DNA of 64,000 nucleotides, taken from Molossus alvarezi (taxonomy: Eukaryota; Chordata; Mammalia; Chiroptera; Molossidae). How positions within the stretch are numbered: the stretch's first letter is position 1; the number at the start of each line of letters is the position of its first letter. Location: NCBI GenBank assembly GCA_037176705.1, contig CM073890.1:93920591-93984590 (forward strand), given 5' to 3'. The notes beneath the pieces were generated by a model. That model ran no database searches and had not been told where the DNA came from. It worked only from the letters and a program-made list of their open reading frames with translations. The position numbers were made by a program, and so were the translations under genes. Positions 53,687 to 64,000 of this stretch are shown piece by piece.

Positions 53687-55064
53687 TTTCTTTCCATTTT
53701 GGTGGTTGTTTCTTTTGCTGTGCAGAAGCTTTTGAGTTTGATGTAGTTCCATGTGTTCATTTTCTCCTTTGTTTCTGTTGCCTTAGGTGATGTATCAGTG
53801 AAAATCCTGCTGCACGTGATGTCCGAAATTTTGTTGCCTACATTTTCTTCTAGGATTTTTATGGATTCATGAGTCACACTTAAGTCTTTTATCTTTCTTG
53901 AGTTTATTCTTGTGTATGGTGTAAGTTGATGGTCTAGTTTCATTTTTTTTGCATGTAGCTGTCCAATTTTCCCAACACCATTTATAAAAGAGGCTGTCTT
54001 TACTCCACTGTATGCTCTTGCCACCTTTGTCAAATATTAATTGAGCATAATTGTTTTGGGTCCATTTCTGGGTTCTCTGTTTTATTCCATTGATCTATGT
54101 GCCTGTTCTTGTGCTATGGGAGAGCATAATTGCCAATGATACATCAGATAAGGGGTTAATTTCCAAAATATATAGAGTACTCATATAGCTCAACAACAAC
54201 AAAAAAGAACCCAATTAAAAAATGGGCAGAGGAACTAAATAGACACCTCTCCAAACAGGACATACAAATGGCTAAGAGACATATGAAGAAATGCTCAACA
54301 TCTCTAATCATCAGAGAGATGCAAATTAAAACAACAATGAGGTATCACCTCACACCTGTCAGAATGGCCGCCACCAACAAATCATCAAACAATAAGTGTT
54401 GGCGAGGGTGTGGAGAAAAGAGGACTCTAGTACACTGCTGGTGGGAACGCAGACTGGTGGGTGCAGCCACTATGGAAAACAATATGGTGTTACCTCAAAA
54501 AATTAAAAATTGAACTGCCATTTGACCCAGTGATCCCACTTCTAGGAATATACCCTAAGAAGCCTGAAACACCAATCAGAAAGAATATATGTACCCCCAT
54601 GTTCATAGCAGCACTATTTACAATAGCTAAGATCTGGAAACAGCCCAAGTGTCCATCAGTAGACAAATGGATAAAAGAGCTATGGTACATATACACAATG
54701 GAGTACTATGCAGCTGTAAGAAAGAAAGATCTCTTATCCTTCGAGACAACATCGAGGGACCTGGAAAGCATTATCCTAAGCGAAACAAGCCAAGAAGAAA
54801 TATACAAATACCACATGATCTCACTTATTTGTGGAATATAATGACTATAACAGTCTGAGGAATAGGGTAGACCCAGAGACGTGGAATTAGGGTACAGACT
54901 GACAACCCTCAGAAGAGGGGGTTGTGGGAAGAGGGAAGAGATAAACCACAAAACTTATATGCATGTACGCATAACAGATGGACACAGACAACAAAGCTGG
55001 GGACGGGGTGGAAAGGATGGGGAGGAGGGTGTCAATGGGAGAAAATGGAAAAAAATCTGTAACA

Positions 55065-55103
<39 letters not shown>

Positions 55104-55122
55104 AATCAATAAAATCAATTTA
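53687..55122 (+). mobile_element. L1 with 5' inversion (twin-priming structure)
   Basis: Left part 53687-54118 is L1 ORF2 in minus orientation. Right part 54119-55122 is the following L1 sequence in plus orientation through the 3'UTR and an (AAAT)n tail. The junction lies near 54118. The two parts meet in L1 coordinates with only ~20 bp lost. TSD aaaaagttaca (53676-53686, 55123-55133) brackets the whole unit, so it is a single insertion. ORF2 fragments on both strands are pseudogene pieces. Confidence 0.92.
55064..55104. repeat. (AAAT)n tract in L1 tail
   Basis: About ten AAAT units at the tail of the inverted L1. Confidence 0.92.
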
Positions 55123-55164
55123 AAAAAGTTACACCTCTGAGTGTTTATGATATCTTGACATTCT

Positions 55165-55397
55165 TTTTTTAAAAAAAACCCTCACCCAAGGATATGTTTT
55201 TTTATTCAGGAAAGGAAAAGGAGATATAGGGACAGAGAAACATCAATGTGAGAGAGAAACATCAATCGGTCGCCTCCATATGCCCCTGAACCTGGGATCA
55301 AGCCTGCAACCTGGTTATGTGCCCTGCTTGGAATCAAACCTGCTGCTCACTGATGCACAGGACGATGCTCTAGCCAACTGAGCCACACTGGCCAGGG
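55165..55397 (-). mobile_element. Diverged Ves-related SINE
   Basis: Antisense copy: 'accctcacccaaggatat' at left, body 'acatcaatgtgagagag', 'ggtcgcctccatatgcccc' and head 'gctctagccaactgagccacactggcc'. Older subtype; TSD not clear. Confidence 0.83.
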
Positions 55398-56490
55398 TTA
55401 ATAGTCTTAACAATATCTCAGATGCAAGACAGCTATTATGGCCATTTTGTAAATATCTTATATGACAAATTCATTTATATCCTCTAAAATATTTCTTAAG
55501 TTCAGTACAAGCAAGGTTGATTTAGCTAGTATTGTCTGGTGATGCAATGAGGGATTAGAAAGGGAAAATTAAAAATACAGGAGACAACAAAAGTACAGGA
55601 CACTGGAGCAGTAACTGAGGGACTACGTCCTAAAGCTGGTCCCGGAGTAGAAGAAGATCATTGCTTCATGTGAGACCAAGCGGTAAATATGGGTGGGGAT
55701 ATGAGTGGATTTATTAATGATGCAGTGGAAAGTTTGAATTTTTACTTGATGACTCTAATTCACTCTGAAATGAGAGGCAAGGCCACGTGCTGAAAAAGAG
55801 GTCAGGAATAGGCTTCACTGCTGAAGAAAATGCAGTGGTTGAGTGTTCTTTACGCTCAGGGCTCATGTTCTTCAGCATACGGGCACCTGCTGTGTCTCTC
55901 CCAGGTTGAAGGTTTGCAGGATGATGCAGAGAAAGGCAAGGGGTGAGTGAGCTGTGGGTCTTCAGAAGACAGTGTGGGGAGTCAAGGATGGAGATGAAGG
56001 CTGTGTAGCCAGGAGGAATTTGGAGAAAGGAAGAGATCAAATTGCCAGCAATTGTAACAACTAGATCAAGATGGCAGAGCGATCACACAGAGAAACTTCT
56101 TTCTTCTTTCCAAGCACAGACAAAAACATGTTGAGCCAAAATCTAGGCAATGGATGTTTGGGGAATATGGTGAGTAAGGAGGGAAGTTACCTTGTACTAA
56201 ATGTCCTGTTCAGGAGGAGGCTGGAGATATGGATTAACTAGTGACTCTGTTAGGAAAATATAAACTTAAGTCAGTTAAAACTGCTAAATGATTAGAAATC
56301 CAAACTTGAAGAAAAATTAAGGGAATTCGAAAAACCTGACAATCCAAAAGAAGACAGAAAAGGAGAAAAAAGAACAACCTTCATGATCTAGAAACTATAA
56401 AATGTCAGAGACAAGTTATTAGATTCCTAATCACAATAAATATAAATATGTAAACTCACCTAGTAAAAGTCGGAACTCTTAGATTGCTTT
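55398..56490. other. Unassigned stretch
   Basis: 'aactagatcaagatggcagagcg' near 56063-56085 recalls an L1-like 5' start, but no L1 body follows. Otherwise nothing recognised. Confidence 0.35.
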
Positions 56491-56505
56491 AAAAATCCAG
56501 TTATC

Positions 56506-56757
56506 GCCCTGGCCGGTTTGGCTCAGCGGTTAGAGCATCGGCCTGCGGTCCGGAGAGACCCGGGTTCGGTTCCCGCTAAGGGCATGTACCTTGGTTGCAG
56601 TTTGTCCCCGGTCCTGGTTGGTCGTGCGGGTGGCAGCCACTTGATGTGTCTCTTTCACGTCCATGTTTCTCTCTCTCTCTCTCTTCCTCTCTCTCCCTCC
56701 CACTCTACCTGTGCAAAAATGGAAAAATGTCCTTGGGTGAGGATAAAAAAAAAAAAA
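56506..56757 (+). mobile_element. Young Ves SINE, full length
   Basis: Sense copy with perfect 15-bp TSD aaaaatccagttatc (56491-56505 and 56758-56772). Canonical head gccctggccggtttggctcag, A and B boxes perfect, CpGs intact. Among the least diverged copies here. Confidence 0.97.
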
Positions 56758-56772
56758 AAAAATCCAGTTATC

Positions 56773-57035
56773 CATACTACTTACACATTACATTTCTCAA
56801 AAAGATTACAAATAAAGAGATGGGGAAAAGATATACCAGGAAATTAGTAACCAAAAGAAAGCTGATTTAGCAATACTATCAGATAAAATGTATGTTAAAT
56901 TAAAAGTATTTCTGGGTACAAAAATTTCATTCAAATTGTTAAACTATTTACCAAGACAGTGTGACCAACATAAATTGTGTGTCCTTAACAACACAGCTTT
57001 TGTGGAGATACTGGAAATTGGCTCATTCAATACCT
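56773..57035. other. Unassigned stretch
   Basis: No feature recognised. Confidence 0.4.
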
Positions 57036-57430
57036 ATCCAACCCTCTGTTTATTGTGGGAAAGACTACATTTTCCAGTTTCCTTTGCAGCTAAATCCTCT
57101 ACATGACTAGGCTTTTGCCAAGCAGAGATTTGGAAGGTAAGAGCAGATACTGTGATGTGGTGACCACAAGGTCCTCTATCAGGAAGGGTGATGGAAGTGC
57201 TTGGTTCTTCAGTGACAGTTGCTGCAAGGGTTCTCAAATCCTGGTTGTAGTGTTGTAGGGGTTAAGTGGCAGACAGTGGCTAGCTGTGGTGTTCCTGTAG
57301 GATACTGGCCAATTCTCCTGGCTATATTGCTCACAGGCTGAGTAATATCCAAATGTGGCTCCCTAGCTTCCCTGAAATTCTGGAAGCTCCCTTGTATCCT
57401 GCAATAAATCCCTTTCTGCTTAAATAAGCT
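57036..57430 (+). mobile_element. Ancient LTR-like element
   Basis: 'tacattttccagtttcctttgcagctaaatcc', 'gccaagcagagatttgg' and the polyadenylation-like 'tgcaataaatccctttctgctta' resemble an old ERVL/MaLR-group LTR. No internal region. Confidence 0.45.
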
Positions 57431-59464
57431 GGAATGTATCACAATATGATGGGATATATGCTATGCTGGAGGTAAGCCCCAAGCACTCATTGGGTGCCAA
57501 CTCTGATTAGGGGGAAGTGTGGAATCCTTGTAGGCTTTGTAGAGCAGGTGACAACTACAATATGAGCTGCAGTATGAGTGGGCTTTAGACAGGTGGAGGC
57601 AGAAGGAGTAGGAGGACTTAGTTGAAGAAAAAACAGCCTGTGCGAAGGTACAGCCCAGGAGATGCAAAGCTCTAATTGGTTCAATGTCCCTGACACAGGA
57701 TGAGATGCATGGAGTGATGAAAAAGGAGGAGGTAGCGTGTCAAGGGGGAAAAAAAATCACAAATGCCAATCTGTAGGTGTAACGGTTGTTATTTGTCTAC
57801 TCCAAACCTTGGCTGCTTCTCCTGCGATCTTCCCCTTCCCCCTTCCCACCCCACTCCATGCACCCACTTTTGCTTTGGAGAGCTGCTTCTCTTCCACTGG
57901 AATCAAGTGATTTTGATGGGACCGCCTAATCACACCAGCCCTTCTTCCTGATGACGGGGAGAGTCTTGTTCTGGGTCTGACCATCAAAGTAGTCATTCTT
58001 GTGACCGTGGCAATTGGTCTAAAGTGAGCCTGTGAGTCAATTCATCCCTGTCAGAGCCCTTCTCAGGGATTTAAAAAATTTGGAACTGGTTCACAGAGTT
58101 GTAGATTCTGATAGTTATTTCCTGCCCGCCCTGCTCCCAAGGAGAAAGCATATGCCATGTGGAAGAGAATTCAATCAAATAGGAAAAAGTAACATTGAGA
58201 GATGAGAGGGAGAGAGGAAGAGGGTGATGGAAGGAGAGGCAGAGGTGGAGAGAGAGAGGGAGGCAGAGAGAAAGAGTTCTAGCAAGGGAAAAGCTTAGGG
58301 TATCAGACCCCTCACAGCTGCTCCAGTTCCTCAGCCCTTCATCACGCTAATAAAACACAGACCAATATACCTACTTATAATCAAATTGCTTAGATAAGTT
58401 GTTTATTTATATATAATTAGTAAACACTTTCCTCCTCCTCTTCTTTTTCTTCATTATTTTCATTTTTGGTTATTACATAATACTCTACTGAATTTACATA
58501 TCTTCACCTATTAGGCTATTTTACTAGGTTACTTCCAATATGTCAAACATTGATGGGGAGGATTTGTACAGGACAACATGAGGAGACAGGTGGTGGCTTA
58601 GTGGTGGCCTGCTATAGGAAAAACATCAGAAAGGCAGGGAGATGAGAGAGTAAACAAGATGTTCAAGGATGAACCAGTCTGTCTGGAAGTCAAAATAGTG
58701 GGAACAGAAATAACAGTAAAAACAGTCTCTGCTTGGTAGTGTACCAATGGTAGGGTAGATTAAAATAAAATAAAAAGATATGCAAATTTGTACTAGACGT
58801 TTGCTAAAAAAAAAAAAAAAAAAGATAAGGAAGTTGACATGGGCAAAATCATGGGGTAGCCGCATGGGAACTCCAGCGTGAGCGTGCTGTTTTAAGCACT
58901 ACAAATGACAATGTCAGGAAGAATAATTATACTTATAATGATCTTAATCAGCACTGTGAGGGCTCGATAGGAGGGAAACTAGAGAAAGTCAATCAAATGT
59001 GCTAAATGAAGATGTGAAAGGAAGGGCACAGTTAGCCAGGTCAAAGACTGAATTTTCTGCCACCGTCACTTCTTAAACTCATGCATGCAGTGTGTGTAGG
59101 GGTCGGTACTGGGGTGCTTCTTTCTTACTCCTCTGTTTTACATGAGGAAAAGTATTCCTGGTCTCTTCACGTTTTATAAAACTATAATCTGTTTTAACAG
59201 AGGCATCACAATCAATGTGGGAAGAATTACTTAATAAGTGATAGTGAGACAATTGGTTACATATTTAGGAAAGAAATCAGTAAAGATCCTCTTGTTACAT
59301 CTAATACCATACCAATCCAACATGCATTAAAAAGAGCCAAATGTAACAAATCACATCAAAAAAGTCTAGAAGGAAAAGGGAGACTTTGTATTAGATAGTA
59401 AAGTGCAAAGGGGTTTGGGGGTACTTTCTAAGCTTAAAAGTGTTAACAGAAAAAATTTTTAAAG
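57431..59464. other. Mostly unassigned stretch
   Basis: 57480-57670 may be antisense L2. 58195-58280 is a purine-rich (GA)n-like tract. 58806-58823 is an A run. No gene recognised. Confidence 0.35.
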
Positions 59465-59473
59465 AAAAGGTTA

Positions 59474-59713
59474 GCCCTGGCTGGTTTGACAGCAGTTAGA
59501 GCATCAGCCTGCGGTCCAGAAAGACCCAGGTTTGGTTCCCGCTAAGGGCACGTACCTCAGTTGCAGTTTGTCCCCGGCCCTGGTTGGTCGTGCGGGTGGC
59601 AGCCACTTGATGTGTCCCTTTCATGTCGATGTTTCTCTCTCTCTCTCCTTCCCACCCACTCTATCTGAACCAAAAAATGGAAGAATGTCCTCAGGTGAGA
59701 ATAAAAAATAAAT
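59474..59713 (+). mobile_element. Ves SINE
   Basis: Sense copy with 9-bp TSD aaaaggtta (59465-59473, 59714-59722). The A box is damaged ('tttgacagcagttag', a deletion within the normal TGGCTCAGCGG), so its own promoter is likely dead. The body and 'gtcctcaggtgagaat' end are otherwise well kept. Confidence 0.94.
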
Positions 59714-59722
59714 AAAAGGTTA

Positions 59723-60284
59723 AATGCACTTGACAAGACCATTATTGCAAATTTCTATAGTGTCTTATCCCTCAAAGAAACAGATCCTCAATATATTTAC
59801 AAAGTGATTGCATCATTGTGAAAGACAACATATTATATAAAATGCATGTGTAGATAAATTGAAATCAGCAGAAATACAATTTCTGAGCATTTAGCCCAAG
59901 TCAGGTCTGTGGACATCTTCAGTTGGTGCACGGAAAAACTGAGGGTCAGAGGTGTGGAGGATCTTGCCTAGACACTCACCTAAGGGGAAAGTGTTATTTT
60001 TGACTCTCAGACCTCTGTTCTCTTCCAGCCCCACCCATGCAGGTTCACAATCACACCTAGATTTCCTTCAGGTAGTCACTCCTCCATCCCTCACAGCCCA
60101 TCCCTCACAAGATGGGTCCTCAAGGGTCTCAGTTATTGAAGGTGTGTTCCATTCCTCTGGCCAGTGATGAGGGTTAGAAATGGACATGTGCACATCCTGG
60201 CTGGTTGGAAGAAGGGGAGAAATCACCTTGGTGGATTTTGGGAAATACATTTTCACTCTCATAAACAGACAGTTTTTTTCTTGT
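59723..60284. other. Unassigned stretch
   Basis: 59890-59990 may be a MIR remnant; otherwise nothing recognised. Confidence 0.35.
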
Positions 60285-60720
60285 GTTTCTTGCTTCACCA
60301 TTTTGTATTCCTACCAGGATTTCATGAAAAAAAAAATTTTTTTAATCCTCACCCAAGGACGTTTCCGCATTTATCTTCAGATAGAGCAAGAGGGAGAGAG
60401 GAGGGAAGAGAGAGAGAGAGAGAGAAAGAGAAACATCAATGTGAGAGAGACACATCGAACGGTTGCCACCCACACAACCCCAACCAGGGCAGGAACAAAC
60501 TGCAACCAAGTATGTGCCCTTAGCAGGAACCGAACCCGGGACTCTCTGGTCCTTGGGCTAATGCGCTGAGCCAAACCGGCCAGGGCGGATTTCATGAAAC
60601 TTTAACCAGCTGCTCCACATCTTCATTGGCCCTTGACATTGCCAGTTTTGTTGCTGTTGTTTGTTTTTTGTATTTTAGCCATTCTATTAGATGTGTGGTG
60701 ATCGTTTGCTGTGTTTTCAG
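60285..60720 (-). mobile_element. Old L1 fragment split by a Ves SINE
   Basis: Left 60285-60329 ('accattttgtattcctaccagg') and right 60587-60720 ('ccagctgctccacatcttc', 'attttagccattctattag', 'gtgtggtgatcg') are antisense distal ORF2 of old L1. Confidence 0.65.
60330..60586 (-). mobile_element. Ves SINE
   Basis: Antisense copy with perfect 13-bp TSD ggatttcatgaaa (60317-60329 and 60587-60599). The head lacks about 10 bp ('gctaatgcgctgagcc' where others have 'gctctaaccgctgagcc'), which removes part of the A-box region. Confidence 0.95.
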
Positions 60721-60975
60721 TTTGCATCTAAACACAATACCTAATGCAGTAAATATCCTAAAGAGATGAACAATGTTAGTGAATTTAAATATATTGATCT
60801 GTTTATTAATGTCCACTGTTTTTTACATTAGAAAGTTCTTTCCCAGTGAGAAATCAGAAGAGAATTCAGCTGTGTGTTTTTAGGGTTGTATGCGAATGTG
60901 ATACCTAAAAGTTCTGCATGCATCTCATGATCACTAGAGGCGGGACGGAGACGAGTCTTCCGGGGAAGAGGTGGA
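60721..60975. other. Unassigned stretch
   Basis: No feature recognised. Confidence 0.35.
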
Positions 60976-60990
60976 AAGGGCCAGAATCTT

Positions 60991-61255
60991 TTTTTTTTTT
61001 TTTTTTATCATCCTCACCCGAGGACATTTTTCCATTCTTTGTTCAGATAGAGTCGGGGGGGGGGGGGGGGGGAGAGGAACAGAGAGAGAGAGAAGCATCG
61101 ATGTGAAAGGGACACATCGAGAGGTCGCCACCCACACAACCAACCAGGGCCGGGGATAAACTGCAACCAAGGTACATGCCCTTAGCGGGAACCGAACCCG
61201 GGTCTCTCTGGACCGCAGGCCGATGCTCTAACCGCTGAGCCAAACCAGCCAGGGC
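60991..61255 (-). mobile_element. Young Ves SINE carrying a G18 run
   Basis: Antisense copy with perfect 15-bp TSD aagggccagaatctt (60976-60990 and 61256-61270). Intact CpG-rich head. The CT-rich body has turned into a C18 run in sense (G18 at 61055-61072 on the given strand). Confidence 0.96.
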
Positions 61256-61270
61256 AAGGGCCAGAATCTT

Positions 61271-61654
61271 AATCACACTGGACACCCTGGAGTGGCTTTA
61301 TTTGGGGCTCCATCTTATGGGAGATAGCACAGTTTCTTATCATTTTGTCCCCGTTGAGGCTGGGTGTTCCATGGCTGCCACCAGAGGCCTTGTCACACAG
61401 TGAATGAGTGGAAGAACTGAGATCTGAACCCATACACATACATATAATTCTGAATGAGATTCTAACCTAGTAATACACACGTGAAAAAAAGGTTCAAACT
61501 CACTAGCAAGTAAAGAACAGTAAATTAAACGAGATCGAGACTCCATTTTTTAAAACTACTACATGGTTCAAGGTTTTCTTCATGGGAAGTGCTGATGACA
61601 CTTTGCTGGTATTTAAGGATGCAAACTATCATAGCTCTTTAAAAATAAAGCAGC
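61271..61654. other. Mostly unassigned; possible old L1 remnant
   Basis: 'ggttcaaactcactagcaag' at about 61490-61510 recalls distal L1 ORF2. Weak. Confidence 0.35.
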
Positions 61655-61800
61655 CATTACTTATTGCATACTTACTACATGACAAACACTATGCAAAGCA
61701 AGTATACTGATTTAACTCTTAAAACAACCCAATTAAATGGATATTATCCTCAGTTTAAAGATAAAGTTTAAGGAGACCCACTGAACTTGCTGAGTTCTCC
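61655..61800 (+). mobile_element. MIR SINE fragment
   Basis: 'gcatacttactacatgacaaacactatgc', 'ttaactcttaaaacaacccaatt' and 'ggatattatcctcagtttaaagataaag' follow sense MIR order. Confidence 0.7.
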
Positions 61801-62223
61801 CAGGCACAAAAGGTGGCTCTCTGGGACCTGCCACTCTTCAAGGGAACCAAACATGTGTCAAGGGGACTGGTAAAATAGGAGCACCAGCAAAGAGAGGAAA
61901 AAAAAATTGAATAGAGTTTGAAATTTTATATATAAAAAAATAAAAGCATTAAAGTAGTCATCACAGGGAAACATCTATTCATTGGCCTTCCTTACAACAC
62001 ATTTTCAGCTGAATGCTGTATTTGAGTTACCTACTGAGGGGAGCAGGTGGCACCCTATGTACCCTTATCATTGATGAGGGCCTCTAAGGGTCTTACTCGA
62101 GCCCATGGAGAGTATTCGACCCAGACCTGTGCTGATAACAAAGCCTGTGCTTATAACAAAGACTACCGGGACCCAACTTAGAAAGCAATTTAGCAAATTA
62201 ACTCAACAGCCTCAAAAACATCC
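61801..62223. other. Unassigned stretch
   Basis: No feature recognised. Confidence 0.4.
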
Positions 62224-62232
62224 ATATTTCTT

Positions 62233-62479
62233 GCCCTGGCCGGTTTGGTTCAGCGGTTAGAGCATTGGCCTGCGGTCCAGAGAGACCTGGGTTCGGTTCC
62301 CGCTAAGGGCACGTACCTCGGTTGCAGTTTGTCCCCAGCCTTGGTTGGTCGTGTTGGGTGGCAGCCACTTGATATATCCCTTTCACGTCGATGTTTCTCT
62401 CTCTTCCTCTCTCTCCCTCCCACTCTATCTGAACAAAAAGTGGGAAAATGTCCTTGGGTGAGGATAAAAAAAAAAATTT
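62233..62479 (+). mobile_element. Ves SINE, full length
   Basis: Sense copy with 9-bp TSD atatttctt (62224-62232, 62480-62488). Head 'gccctggccggtttggttcagcgg' has one change in the A box; B box ggttcggttcc intact. Ends 'gtccttgggtgaggat' and an A tail. Confidence 0.95.
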
Positions 62480-62579
62480 ATATTTCTTAATCTATTAAAT
62501 TAAATATTGTGAAAAATGTAAAGGCATTAAGGATAAATGTATTAAAGGCAGAGTTCTTTATAATCATAGAACATTAGAA

Positions 62580-62930
62580 ATTAATACAAATGTTTAACAA
62601 TAGGAGCCTCATTAATTAAATTGTATAATGTAACCATGAAAAATAATCTTTATAAGAACTTTAAATAAAATGGGAAACTGATTATATTAAATCATGTCTA
62701 CTAGAGAAAAAACAGAAGTATTTATAAAAAGTAGTTATAACTGTAAAACAATTTTTTTACTGTGTAGAAAAAAGAGAAAAGAAGCACACTTAAAATGTTA
62801 ACAGAGACTGGATGTTGCAATAATGCATGATTTCCTTCAATTTCTTATATTTTCTAAAATGAGAATGTTCTGTAATGAATATTACTTTTACAGTAGAAAT
62901 AATCTTAATAAAATTTATTTTCAAAAAGAC
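62580..62930 (+). mobile_element. Old L1M fragment
   Basis: 'aatgtttaacaataggagcctcattaattaaattg' and later 'tttccttcaatttcttatattttctaaaatgagaatgttctg' follow the same old L1M 3' region as 29955-30285. Confidence 0.65.
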
Positions 62931-63711
62931 AAAGATCTTTATTTAGATAGTGAACATTACTGAGGGATGGAGAGGTTTCGCACAAAGATATTACAGTTGT
63001 GATTCTTCAGTGTTCAAAGCAAAGGCTGAGACAAAACACTAAGGCTATCTATTACCCACAGTTTGCCAGATATTTTGTCCCAACGTCAGCTCATGTGATT
63101 CAATATTTGGTTTAGAAAAAATGGTTATGATAGACTTATTTAAAACATGTATCCTTATGAAGCATGTGGGTGGGTTACCTATGTTTCTGGATCACTAACT
63201 CCACAAATGTCCAGATAGGTGCAGAACTCTCTGAAGCCTGTGGAGTTAAATGGCAAAAGAAAATATTATCATATAGTAAATCTAATTTATTAAAACTCAC
63301 TCCCTTTTTTGGGAAACACTCTCTTCGCTTGGTGTCTATATCATCTAGTGACCTCCCTGGTCTTTGTCTGGCTGGTCATACTTCTGTCTCCTTGAAGGCT
63401 CTCCACTCTGCACGTCTCTAAAATATACGTGCTCACCCTGTCTGTCCCAGGCCCTCTGCTCTTCTGTCTGCACCCTTGCCTGGACAACCTCATCTGCTCT
63501 ATTAGCTCCTGCTACCTACCCTCTGTATAATCACATCCCAACAGCCCCTAGAAATACGTTCGATATACAAGTTTTTATTAGCCTTTAATTTTTAAATAAC
63601 AGCTGACTCTCAGAAATGGTTATCAAGGAACAAGTGTAAAAACCAATGTGTTATCCCCTGACTACCTTTCCCACCAATCTGACTTTCTGCTGACGGTTCA
63701 ATGTTAAGATA
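62931..63711. other. Unassigned stretch
   Basis: No gene or repeat recognised; 63350-63540 is CT-rich with frames of 74-85 codons but no domain signal. Confidence 0.4.
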
Positions 63712-63713
63712 TA

Positions 63714-63831
63714 CAGGGGTGGGCAAAAGTAGGTTTACAGTCTGTTCATATAGAAAATAATACAATAATTAATAAATAATAGTACAGGAATAAACTCTGT
63801 TTCACGTAATCACGAACTGTGCCCACCCGTG
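63714..63831 (+). mobile_element. Tc1/mariner-like MITE
   Basis: 118 bp flanked by TA (63712-63713 and 63832-63833), the target duplication of Tc1/mariner elements. Inverted ends: caggggtgggcaaaagt at left and the complement of actgtgcccacccgtg at right, about 13 of 17 matching. AT-rich interior with no coding capacity. Confidence 0.85.
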
Positions 63832-64000
63832 TATGGATTGTCTCTTGCTTTCAATGTGCTTCTTCTGAAGTTGTTTCACTACTTAACAACTGTCAAGTCA
63901 AAATAGTACTTGATGAAAAATCAATAGTACATTTGAGAGATCCACATGCTGAAGAAGGCACCCAGGCAGGAAGGCCACTCCCTGACTTCCCAGCTAGTCA

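Noticed and set aside
56063..56085. 'aagatggcagagcg' as an L1-like start
   Set aside because: Nothing downstream matches an L1 body; the motif is too short on its own.
58195..58280. Purine-rich tract as a SINE body
   Set aside because: No tRNA-like head, 3' segment or TSD; treated as simple GA-rich sequence.
1..64000. An undescribed multi-gene or defence-type system
   Set aside because: No intact non-transposon coding gene is visible, so there is nothing from which to assemble such a system.

Overview
This window is mammalian nuclear DNA, almost certainly from a yangochiropteran and probably a vespertilionid bat. About 30 tRNA-derived SINEs of the Ves type lie in 64 kb. Many keep the pol III A box (TGGCTCAGCGG) and B box (GGTTCGGTTCC), a pyrimidine-rich 3' body and an A tail, and are flanked by 9-17 bp target-site duplications (TSDs). 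There is also a SPIN hAT transposon copy (17722-17945), a family known from horizontal transfer into vespertilionid bats among other tetrapods, and a short mariner-like MITE near the right edge. Background fossils common to placental mammals are present: MIR, L2, old L1M, MER5-like hAT, Tigger and MLT1.

I find no cellular protein-coding gene, no exon I can defend, no tRNA or rRNA gene, no CRISPR array and no undescribed multi-gene system. Open frames longer than 60 codons fall in L1 sequence, in translated SINEs or in unstructured DNA. The window reads as intergenic or deep intronic sequence.

Layout. 0-22 kb: mixed old repeats (L1M, L2, MIR, a cluster of MER5-like hAT copies at 9.4-11.9 kb), Ves SINEs, SPIN, a ~130-bp direct duplication at 19.3/20.9 kb and a Tigger copy. 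22.04-28.94 kb: a full-length (6.9 kb) but dead L1 with 73-bp tandem monomers in its 5'UTR, broken ORF1 and broken ORF2. 29-43 kb: MLT1 LTR, L1M remnants, many Ves SINEs, and an antisense 5'-truncated L1 that split an older SINE. 43.2-45.9 kb: an L1 derivative with 5'UTR, ORF1 and 3'UTR but no ORF2, which is HAL1-like. 46-64 kb: more Ves SINEs, an L1 and a Ves stacked on one target site (51.6-52.4 kb), an L1 with a 5' inversion of twin-priming type (53.7-55.1 kb), old L1/L2/MIR, and the MITE.

The elements relate as a retrotransposition ecology. The L1 lineage supplies the machinery that Ves SINEs and the ORF1-only element would need in trans. The nesting order gives relative ages: MIR/L2/old L1M, then the older SINE subtype, then bat L1/HAL1-like copies, then young Ves. 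Family names come from recognition of consensus features, not from a database search. Boundaries without a TSD are good to roughly 10-30 bp.
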